Source: a virus
DNA: 26,146 nucleotides
Virus record (IMG/VR): IMGVR_UViG_3300025383_000094
Span: 1 to 26,146 of that record
Direction: 5' to 3' (one strand)
Shown: piece after piece, positions 6,126-12,530 of the stretch
Layout: each line of letters starts with the position of its first letter
How positions within the stretch are numbered: the stretch's first letter is position 1
Position numbers and translations under genes: made by a program
Notes under the pieces: model-generated
Database searches by the model: none
What the model was told of the DNA's origin: nothing
The model's input: only the letters and a program-made list of their open reading frames with translations

Positions 6126-6469
6126 AAAGAGCGTCAATATCGACGAAAAAACGGGTAGCCCTGTTCCAAAAACATGACGGGGTCTGTCACATATGTGGAG
6201 GTAAGATAAATGTTGGAGAGGCTTGGGAGTTGGAGCATAGAATTCCTCTTGCGATGGGCGGGGAAGATATTGAGGCTAACTGGGAATTGGCCCATATTAA
6301 ATGCCATAGAACAAAAACGACTGATGACGTGGGTAAAATTGCAAAGGCTAAGAGGCGCGAAGCACGTCACCTTGGAGTTAACGTATCTCGGACGCCGTTA
6401 CCTTTTGGTAAAAAGTCCGAATTCAAACGTAAATTAGACGGAACTATAGTCAGGAGGGATGAAAAATGA
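6119..6469 (+). CDS. HNH endonuclease
   Basis: A 116-aa protein with a compact HNH domain: C23-x2-C26 (CHICGGKI), E39-H40 and P43 in ELEHRIPLAMGG, N54 in NWELAH, H59, and C62-H63 in KCHRTKT. These give the zinc-binding Cys pairs and the His/Asn metal-binding catalytic centre of HNH nucleases. The C-terminus is basic. The start is GTG 6119, overlapping the previous stop by seven bases with no clear SD, so it probably relies on coupling. It may be a genome-packaging or recombination HNH nuclease, or a homing-type enzyme; terminase-associated HNH genes normally sit beside terminase, which is not in this window. Confidence 0.8.
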   Translation: MVKRASISTKKRVALFQKHDGVCHICGGKINVGEAWELEHRIPLAMGGEDIEANWELAHIKCHRTKTTDDVGKIAKAKRREARHLGVNVSRTPLPFGKKSEFKRKLDGTIVRRDEK

Positions 6470-6717
6470 TGACTATCAACGCGGTGTCAGATTGGATTTC
6501 TGATGCCAAAAAAGGAGATGAAACCACCTATTATACAGGGTGGCTAATCAAAGACAGGGGCAATAGTAATTCTGAATTGTCTCAAATGGCTAACTATGTT
6601 TGGGCCATGAAAGAACGGGGTCTTGTTTATTTGGCTCAACGGAAAGCGCCAAGCTGGACAAAGCATCACGCAGAATATCATTACATTATGCAGCGTAGCA
6701 GCAAGGATAGGATTTGA
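6466..6717 (+). CDS. hypothetical protein, 83 aa, possible winged helix
   Basis: Start ATG 6466 has AGGAGG eight bases upstream and overlaps the HNH stop by four bases. The sequence (TGWLIKDRGNSNSELSQMAN, then VWAMKERGLVYLAQRKAPS) suggests helices ending in a beta wing, as in small phage winged-helix proteins. It ends in basic/aromatic residues. The family is not recognised, and a DNA-binding role is a guess. Confidence 0.6.
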   Translation: MMTINAVSDWISDAKKGDETTYYTGWLIKDRGNSNSELSQMANYVWAMKERGLVYLAQRKAPSWTKHHAEYHYIMQRSSKDRI

Positions 6718-6718
6718 A

Positions 6719-7045
6719 ATGGCTTTAATATTACCAGAGGGTTTTAACCCAGACGAAAAAGAAAGTCCGTTAGAGAACATCTACGATCACGCTTTCCCAC
6801 TGGCGGACAAGTTGTCCTACGCGATCAATGAATCCACGATGGATATGATCAAGGATGGAACGGTCACGGACAAAATGTCAGACGCAATCATTATCCATTC
6901 AATCGCGCTGATGCTGATTACGTGCATGATGAACCGTGAAGTCCTTGATGATAACACCTTGGACGTAACTTTTAAAAAAGTTAAGGGAATCACTCAGGAC
7001 TACCTGAAGCACCTGCTTGAAGCGGGTAAGGAGCAATTTAATTGA
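6719..7045 (+). CDS. hypothetical early phage protein, 108 aa
   Basis: The frame opens at 6623, but ATG 6719, one base after the previous stop and with AGGA upstream, is the better start. The protein is acidic and helical: an N-terminal LPEGFNPDEKESPLENIYDH segment, then a long hydrophobic helix (MSDAIIIHSIALMLITCMMN, residues ~59-78) and a charged C-terminus. The hydrophobic stretch is borderline for a membrane segment and is more likely a buried helix. Function unknown. Confidence 0.6.
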   Translation: MALILPEGFNPDEKESPLENIYDHAFPLADKLSYAINESTMDMIKDGTVTDKMSDAIIIHSIALMLITCMMNREVLDDNTLDVTFKKVKGITQDYLKHLLEAGKEQFN

Positions 7046-7275
7046 TCATTCAATTGAACCCAACCCTGCCTCTGCTGACCCCCAAAGGGCCAGCATTGGC
7101 GCACTTCCTCATTGATTACGGGGAAGAGCATCATTTGATGTGGGTATGCATTCAGGACACCAGCGGGGAGATCTGGACTTGGCCTAATACGCAGGTAAGG
7201 TCACAGACGAACCCATCCTTAGGGCGTCCTAAAATACCCAACACAACCCATGGTACGGTAGATGAATATAAATGA
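7042..7275 (+). CDS. conserved small phage protein, 77 aa, TTG start
   Basis: Reads MIIQLNPTLPLLTPKGPALA, then HFLIDYGEEHHLMWVCIQD, GEIWTWPNTQVR. The 'P.etPkG.g.AhflIDyG.EhhL.Wv...d.tGEiWt.pN..VR' pattern is one I recognise from many proteobacterial phages and prophages; its function is unknown. The start is a TTG at 7042, supported by AAGGAG eight bases upstream and by a TTGA overlap with the preceding stop; no ATG is available before the conserved region. Confidence 0.75.
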   Translation: MIIQLNPTLPLLTPKGPALAHFLIDYGEEHHLMWVCIQDTSGEIWTWPNTQVRSQTNPSLGRPKIPNTTHGTVDEYK

Positions 7276-7573
7276 AATGATCCAGACAGTCATTTGGACC
7301 AGTAATGCACGGATGAGGGAGCAGCTTTTAATGCTCCGCATTTTGGATCATTACGGCCCAAAGGAATTTGTAGCTACACTGGAGGACATAGCAGAAGCAA
7401 CCGCCATGAATCGGGCGGTAGTGATTCGCGCTTTAAAAGGTCTGAAGGAGTTGCAGTGGATCGATAGTGAGAGGATTTACAAAAACAACGGGACTAATCT
7501 CCCCGTCGTTCAAAGCTGTAAATACATCATCACTATTGCGAATGAAAAGGAGGCCGACCAGCCCCGAAACTGA
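7262..7573 (+). CDS. winged-helix DNA-binding protein ending the rightward operon
   Basis: A 103-aa protein with helices MREQLLMLRILDHYG, then ATLEDIAEATAMNRAVVIRA (helix-turn-helix, residues ~39-58) and a wing at LQWIDSERIYKNN leading to a KYIITIA strand. This is a MarR/HTH-type winged helix without other domains. It overlaps the previous gene by 14 bases and is last in the operon. A late-gene activator or a general early regulator are both possible; the sequence does not decide. Its 3' end runs into the first of two hairpins. Confidence 0.65.
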   Translation: MNINEMIQTVIWTSNARMREQLLMLRILDHYGPKEFVATLEDIAEATAMNRAVVIRALKGLKELQWIDSERIYKNNGTNLPVVQSCKYIITIANEKEADQPRN

Positions 7574-7579
7574 TCGGCC
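7552..7579 (+). terminator. hairpin at end of rightward early operon
   Basis: GGCCGACCAG and CTGATCGGCC pair with one mismatch around an 8-nt loop, a GC-rich 10-bp stem. It spans the stop of the winged-helix gene. No T-run follows directly, so its action alone is uncertain, but it stands in tandem with a second stem. Confidence 0.5.
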
Positions 7580-7589
7580 CCAAGTCAGG

Positions 7590-7624
7590 GAGGTGGCGCA
7601 GGAAGGAAATAACCGCGCCGCCTC
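7590..7624. terminator. bidirectional terminator-like hairpin between convergent operons
   Basis: GAGGTGGCGC (7590-7599) pairs with GCGCCGCCTC (7615-7624), a 10-bp stem with one G-T wobble and a 15-nt loop. It is followed on the plus strand by a T-rich stretch (TATTCTACCATTTT). It lies exactly where the rightward early operon meets the leftward late operon, and its last base overlaps the endolysin stop codon. Confidence 0.6.
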
Positions 7625-8136
7625 TATTCTACCATTTTAAATGCTAAGTTTTCAACCCTTGAGACACGTCCACCCCATCCTTTTCCGAAGGTGGGCCAAG
7701 TGGGGAGTCCTTGGAGAAAAGCCAACCGTGCTTCGCAAATTCTTGTTGCAATTTCACGACCGTTTGCCTCTTCAGCAGCCGCAATTGTGGCGGGTCCGAC
7801 TTGTCCGTCTTGACCCACACCGCATACCTGCTGAAGGGTTTTTGCTGCACGGGTTACCCCACTATTAACAGCCATATCAAAAGTGGCATAGTCAATGCCA
7901 AGAGGAAGTTCGTCGCCATTTATCTTATCCCAGTAATTTTTTTTGTACAGGGGAGCGACATCTTGAACAGAAAGATTTTTCATGTCGTCTTCCGTCACCG
8001 GATGACCGACCCAATCTTCCCATACTTTTTGAGTAACGCCGTGGTTCGTTCGACCCCCCGGATCGCGGGGATCATTAACATAACCGCCTTCTTCCTTCAA
8101 GACTAAGGCTAAACATTGATCAAAATTATCTTTCAC
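7624..8136 (-). CDS. endolysin, glycoside hydrolase family 108 (N-acetylmuramidase)
   Basis: A 170-aa protein with the GH108 signature EEGGYVNDPRDPGGRTNHGV (E16 the expected catalytic Glu), a middle YWDKINGDELPLGIDYATFD segment and the C-terminal peptidoglycan-binding (PG_binding_3) region GVGQDGQVGPATIAA. Length and order match the family. It cuts the glycan chain of peptidoglycan during host lysis. There is no signal peptide or signal-anchor, so export through the holin lesion is expected. The start is GTG 8136 with AGGA eight bases upstream and a four-base overlap with the holin stop. It is the last gene of the late operon. Confidence 0.92.
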   Translation of the reverse strand: MKDNFDQCLALVLKEEGGYVNDPRDPGGRTNHGVTQKVWEDWVGHPVTEDDMKNLSVQDVAPLYKKNYWDKINGDELPLGIDYATFDMAVNSGVTRAAKTLQQVCGVGQDGQVGPATIAAAEEANGREIATRICEARLAFLQGLPTWPTFGKGWGGRVSRVENLAFKMVE

Positions 8137-8663
8137 TGTTTATTTCCTAAAGAAGCAGTAAGCGCATCAGTTTTCTGTTTAGAGCCAGCGGATGAGCCGA
8201 AATAAAAGCCCATGACGCTGGTCCACGCCGTACCAAGAGTGCCGATAAGCATTAGGAGAGCCTCACCACCAGTGGCGGGCAGACCGAAGTGCAGAATGTA
8301 CGCAATGATGCCGAAGAAGCCCAGCGTGACGCCTACCGCCAATACACGGGGAATCCAGTCACGGGTAGCGATCTGCATCTGGCGGGCTGAATCACGGTCT
8401 TCCTCCGATATCTTTTCCAGATCAATGTCCAACGACTTCATCTGAACTTTGAAGTCCGCATCAATCTTTTTCAGGGCCGCCAACTGATCACCTGTTGGAT
8501 TAGCAAGAGCCGACATGATGTCGTCTTCAGTGCCATTTTCATGACCAAAAAGGGCATTTGATATAGCTTTAACCGCCATGCCACCAACAGGTCCAAGCAA
8601 TGCCGTCGCGATAGTTGGGGCAACTGAACCAAGCAATGGTCCAAAGGTCTTAAGAATGTCCAT
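8133..8663 (-). CDS. phage holin, 3TM family
   Basis: A 176-aa protein with a hydrophobic N-terminal segment (residues ~8-39), a charged helical middle with the SEEDRDSARQMQIATRDWIP signature (residues ~86-105), and two clear membrane segments (residues ~106-129 and ~133-157). This is the Holin_3TMs layout, in which 'DRxSARxRQ' precedes two C-terminal helices. It sits directly upstream of the endolysin with a GTGA overlap, as expected for a lysis cassette. It should form the inner-membrane lesion that releases the endolysin. Confidence 0.85.
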   Translation of the reverse strand: MDILKTFGPLLGSVAPTIATALLGPVGGMAVKAISNALFGHENGTEDDIMSALANPTGDQLAALKKIDADFKVQMKSLDIDLEKISEEDRDSARQMQIATRDWIPRVLAVGVTLGFFGIIAYILHFGLPATGGEALLMLIGTLGTAWTSVMGFYFGSSAGSKQKTDALTASLGNKQ

Positions 8664-8664
8664 C

Positions 8665-9132
8665 TTATTTCACCGTTATCATGAGGAAAATGCCAATTGC
8701 ACCGATACCTACTACCAGAAAACCAACGATGCTGCTAACCATAATTAAATCCTTGCGGTTTTCTTCTTGCTCCTTTAACGCAGCAGCCGCCTGACGTGCA
8801 GCCTCTTTCCGCATCTCAATGACAGACCGCTGGATGCCTTCCCATGCAGCAGGGCCGTACTGACCCACAAACATGTTCTTAACATCCAACTGCATCTGCT
8901 GGGCCTTGGCCTTGGCGGCGTAAATCTTAACCGCCTCCGCCTCAAACTCCGCCTGAGACTGGAACATTTTCTTTTTGCGCGGCGTTGACGCAATCGTAAC
9001 GATTTGGGCAACTTTACTGAAAAGATTACCCACCTTCTCCGCAGTCTCCATCACATCCTTGCCCGAATCCACGGCGGACTTGATGGAGTTATAGATGGCG
9101 GTTGCACCCGCTATGAGCGTAAATGGATCCAT
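8665..9132 (-). CDS. C-tail-anchored membrane protein next to lysis genes
   Basis: A 155-aa protein starting MDPFTLIAGATAIYNSIKSA, followed by a long helical, Ala/Gln/Glu-rich middle (coiled-coil-like, residues ~55-125). It ends in one C-terminal transmembrane helix (residues ~130-152, IMVSSIVGFLVVGIGAIGIF) and a short basic end. Proteins of this shape occur between internal virion and lysis genes in several podoviruses; the family has no established function that I can name. Start and upstream stop overlap (TAATG). It could be an internal virion/membrane component or a lysis accessory. It lacks a lipobox, so it is not an o-spanin. Confidence 0.7.
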   Translation of the reverse strand: MDPFTLIAGATAIYNSIKSAVDSGKDVMETAEKVGNLFSKVAQIVTIASTPRKKKMFQSQAEFEAEAVKIYAAKAKAQQMQLDVKNMFVGQYGPAAWEGIQRSVIEMRKEAARQAAAALKEQEENRKDLIMVSSIVGFLVVGIGAIGIFLMITVK

Positions 9133-10289
9133 TACACACGTCCCTGAGCAATCCGAAGAGCATGAACAATTGCGTCATCATCCACCGAAAGCATGGGCTT
9201 TGTGTGACTATCTAATTCTTTTTTCGCTTCTTTGAAAAGTTTATCGGCGTTAGGGATGCGACCACCTGTCGCACGTATTGGGCGCTTGTAAGCTTGTAAC
9301 TCCGCCAAATTCATTGGCATTGCTAATGGCGGCTGCCCTTCAATGCCGGATGCGCGGCCCGTAAAGACATTATCCATAGAAGACGGCTGAGGAACAATTG
9401 GATGTGTTTTCTTCCAGTTTTGCAATTCTTGTAAAGAATGCGGCATTTCGATGGTAGGCGCGTCATCCAATACGCTACCGCCTTCAGCGCGATGAACAAT
9501 TCCGCCTTGCTCGTACTTACGATTAACCTTCACGCGGTTGTGGTCGAAGACGACGTAGTTGTGGGTGCCAAATCGCTTTTCTCTTGATTGTTCATCAAGA
9601 TATTTGATTCCATGAATGCCATTTGCTGACAAAGAGCGGGAAAGTTCTTCTGGTTCAAAAACTTTTGAAAGCATATTATGAACTGCACCGCCAGACAAAG
9701 TATCCCAACGCGAATGCTTTTTGTTTTCTTCATCCTTAATTGGCCCTCTAAAAGAACCAATCATAAATTTTTTATTTCCCGCCTTTTCGTGGGCGCTCAT
9801 TAAAGTATCAAAAACTGCATCTTGAATATGAGATGGTTGTAAATCAACTGGATTATCCCAATCCAAAAAGTGATCAGGATGCGCGTCGATGGCGACCTCG
9901 TACATGTGGCCACCGGGGAGAAATTCTCCGTTTTCAAAATGTTTTTTAACAGCAGAAACAGCTTCTGCGGTCATAGCTGGAGCCGTATGACCCGCCCCAT
10001 TTTTATGTTTATCCAACCATGCAATAGCCCCTTCTGGAGTATTATCGCCGAAGGTAAGAGCCATTTGCCCAATACGTTTATGCAATGAGTCTATGGTATC
10101 GGGTGCTTTAAGCGTAGGAGATAAATTATTTTTATATCCTTTTGCTACACGTTCATTTTCAGCAAAATACAGCCCATGCCCATACGATTGTGCGCCTTCA
10201 CCCGTGCCGATCTTGGACGTGTCAAATTGTTCAAAATCATGCGGGGAGCCGTGGTAGGCGGTGATCCCGTTTTGATTTTCTTCGTCCAT
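9132..10289 (-). CDS. ADP-ribosyltransferase-like (ART-PolyVal) phage protein
   Basis: 385 aa from ATG 10289; a GTG three bases earlier is too close to the SD GGAGAG. The N-terminal ~265 residues read ITAYHGSPHDFEQFD, YGHGLYFAENERVAKGY, HMYEVAIDAHPDHFLDWD, NGIHGIKYLDEQSRE and HNYVVFD. This is the order of the ART-PolyVal family, PARP-like ADP-ribosyltransferases found in phage polyvalent and MuF-type proteins; H13 (YHGSP) and Y41 (GLYFAE) fit the NAD-binding H-Y pair. The third catalytic residue is not certain. The C-terminal third has GG-rich hinges (EQGGIVHRAEGG, TGGRIPNADKLF) and a basic/helical end. It follows the ejection-type protein with a one-base overlap, so it may be packaged and injected to modify host targets (inference). 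Confidence 0.75.
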   Translation of the reverse strand: MDEENQNGITAYHGSPHDFEQFDTSKIGTGEGAQSYGHGLYFAENERVAKGYKNNLSPTLKAPDTIDSLHKRIGQMALTFGDNTPEGAIAWLDKHKNGAGHTAPAMTAEAVSAVKKHFENGEFLPGGHMYEVAIDAHPDHFLDWDNPVDLQPSHIQDAVFDTLMSAHEKAGNKKFMIGSFRGPIKDEENKKHSRWDTLSGGAVHNMLSKVFEPEELSRSLSANGIHGIKYLDEQSREKRFGTHNYVVFDHNRVKVNRKYEQGGIVHRAEGGSVLDDAPTIEMPHSLQELQNWKKTHPIVPQPSSMDNVFTGRASGIEGQPPLAMPMNLAELQAYKRPIRATGGRIPNADKLFKEAKKELDSHTKPMLSVDDDAIVHALRIAQGRV

Positions 10290-12529
10290 CACGCTCTCCC
10301 GCTAAATACAGGTTCACCCACTTTCGCGGTAATAATATGAGTTCCCGGAATCATACTGGCGGGATGCCGCGAAGATTTTCTTTTCCCAACTTTCCCCCCA
10401 TCCTTTCGTCCTACAACATTTGCTGAACCAAGACCGCCTTGAGCAGCTAAAACTGCTAACATGCGTGAGATACCAGCCCGTGCGGTGGGATCTTTTGAAA
10501 TTTCATCATACGCATCGCGAATTTGCGACGAATCATTTGATGTTAATTTTGAAATCAAACTACGTGCGTATTTATCTCCAAGGTAATGGTTGCCGAATTG
10601 GGCAATAATACGGGCCAACCCTAACCCATGAAACATTTGAAACGCGATAATCGTTTCTAAATCATGCGTGACCCGTTGTTGTGAGCCGCCCAATCTACGG
10701 GCTTGCTGCACCGCATCAGAAATAACAGACTCCGTATTGGCGAACCTTTGCAAATCACCTAACTGCACGGGATCCATAGCGTTCTTTAATGCATTATACA
10801 TTGGTCCCGGCGTGAAATAAGTCTGCAAAGCGCGGGAATTAATTGACCCATCAGAATTGCGGGCTTTAGAAAGCATGTCCGCCATGACGCCTTGAGTAAA
10901 TAAGTTCTTCTCCTGATCCGTCATCTGCGATGTTGCATTTTGGATTTGCGAAGATTTTAACGCACTCCGACGGCTGCCAAAGAAATTTAAACCAAACGTA
11001 AAAGCATCATTTTCCCCACGGAAAAGATTGGTAGAGTTAAAAGCTTTTGCGTATGCGGCGTTGTAAAGCTTACTGTCCGGGTCTGTTAGTGAATCAACAA
11101 TATTACGGCGGAAATCAATCAACTTTGATTTTACACCGCCACGGGTGCTGCCCGGCAGATCATCAATGATGTCATTTAAATTTCTCTGGAAATAATCCAA
11201 ATACTTAGCATTAACCGCATCAGGATTAGTAAATTCAAACATTTCAGCGGGCTTTCCACCCGAAATAACGTTTTTAGTCACAAATGGGCTTTCAATTTTT
11301 TGTGCTTGCCCATACTCCATGCCCTTAGCAGCAGCTTCGTAATCTGCCTCCCGCGCAAGTTCATCTTCTGTTTTTATGATGGCTTGACGAACCTCAGGAA
11401 GATTAATGTAATTGTTCCACGATTTATCCCATGCTCCCCGCGCATTGTCTGGATCATACGCTTTCGCATATGCATTGTTTTTTTCTTCCTGCGCGACTTT
11501 CTTCGCTTGTTTTAAAATTTGATCAGCATTCAAATCGCTGTCGGTCATATCTTGTGCAAAATCAGTAAAACGACGTGAGCCATTTTGAAGACGCGAACTT
11601 AAAGTCTGGCGGAAATCATCAGCCAACTCTGGTTGATCTTGGAAAGCGCGCTTAATGAAGGCTTGCACATTTGGGCCGCCAAGATCCGTAACCAATACGG
11701 GCTGACCCTGTTCCATAGCTTTTTGATAATCGTCAAACGTCATTTTGACATTGCCGGATTTAACATCCTGATCGTAGGCTTTCGCAAATTCCCTAAGCTG
11801 GAAGTTGTCTTTGCCGCTGCCCATTGCTTTCATCCAGTCAGGGGCAAACTTTTCCGCGACCGTTCCAATGGCTGATCCCGCAAGCCCAAGACCCGCGCCT
11901 AATCCGCCGCCTATAAGAGCGGATTCACCAACGCTTGGTTGTTCAGATTCTGGCGTAGTACCAATCTTTGATGCAGCAGCAGCACCAGCCCCATACCCAG
12001 CACCTTCCGCTGCCAGACCCGCAAAGCGCGACCCTGTAGCGGCCTCCGCAATGTCAGCAATACCACCCGCTGGTAACGCTAATCCACCCGCTATTTCCGC
12101 ACCCGTTGAAATATAAGGATGCTGCCCCGCAAGAGCGCGTCTTGTCGCTTCCATTCCCGCTTTAATGTTTTGACGGCGCTCAGAATAAGTCGCACCTTCC
12201 GCCTCAGAAATATCCGATGGAAGGGCAGCGGAAATGTCCGCTCCAATTTCAGATGCGATGTCACCGACAATTGGAATACGATAAATACCAGCCTCTACAC
12301 CGCCTAAAGTTCCTAAAGCAGCGGCTCTTTTTTGCGCTTCCGGCATAAATTTTTGGATACGCTGCTCATATTCATCCGTAGGGGGTGAGGGTTCTTGTGT
12401 TGAGTCGGTTGGTTTTTTAGACATAACAACATCAAAAGGATCCTCAGCCTGTTGAGAAGAGTTTATCTGCCCAACAGGACTACGTTGCATTACAGCATCA
12501 AAAGGATCCGTCGATTGATCGTCAGCCAT
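10289..12529 (-). CDS. internal virion/ejection-type protein, 746 aa
   Basis: The N-terminus carries two copies of a short motif, DPFDAVM (residues 8-14) and DPFDVVM (residues 30-36), encoded by a repeated 14-base stretch. Residues ~140-225 form an Ala/Gly-rich amphipathic zone (AGGLALPAGGIAD, ALIGGGLGAGLGLAG), as in phage proteins that insert into or cross membranes during DNA ejection. The remaining ~500 residues are helical and charged, and the C-terminus has RKDGGKVGKRKS. I recognise the type (large helical ejection protein of alphaproteobacterial podoviruses) but not a precise family. It starts two bases after the 1783-aa gene and overlaps the ART-like gene. Confidence 0.7.
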   Translation of the reverse strand: MADDQSTDPFDAVMQRSPVGQINSSQQAEDPFDVVMSKKPTDSTQEPSPPTDEYEQRIQKFMPEAQKRAAALGTLGGVEAGIYRIPIVGDIASEIGADISAALPSDISEAEGATYSERRQNIKAGMEATRRALAGQHPYISTGAEIAGGLALPAGGIADIAEAATGSRFAGLAAEGAGYGAGAAAASKIGTTPESEQPSVGESALIGGGLGAGLGLAGSAIGTVAEKFAPDWMKAMGSGKDNFQLREFAKAYDQDVKSGNVKMTFDDYQKAMEQGQPVLVTDLGGPNVQAFIKRAFQDQPELADDFRQTLSSRLQNGSRRFTDFAQDMTDSDLNADQILKQAKKVAQEEKNNAYAKAYDPDNARGAWDKSWNNYINLPEVRQAIIKTEDELAREADYEAAAKGMEYGQAQKIESPFVTKNVISGGKPAEMFEFTNPDAVNAKYLDYFQRNLNDIIDDLPGSTRGGVKSKLIDFRRNIVDSLTDPDSKLYNAAYAKAFNSTNLFRGENDAFTFGLNFFGSRRSALKSSQIQNATSQMTDQEKNLFTQGVMADMLSKARNSDGSINSRALQTYFTPGPMYNALKNAMDPVQLGDLQRFANTESVISDAVQQARRLGGSQQRVTHDLETIIAFQMFHGLGLARIIAQFGNHYLGDKYARSLISKLTSNDSSQIRDAYDEISKDPTARAGISRMLAVLAAQGGLGSANVVGRKDGGKVGKRKSSRHPASMIPGTHIITAKVGEPVFSGRA

Positions 12530-12530
12530 T

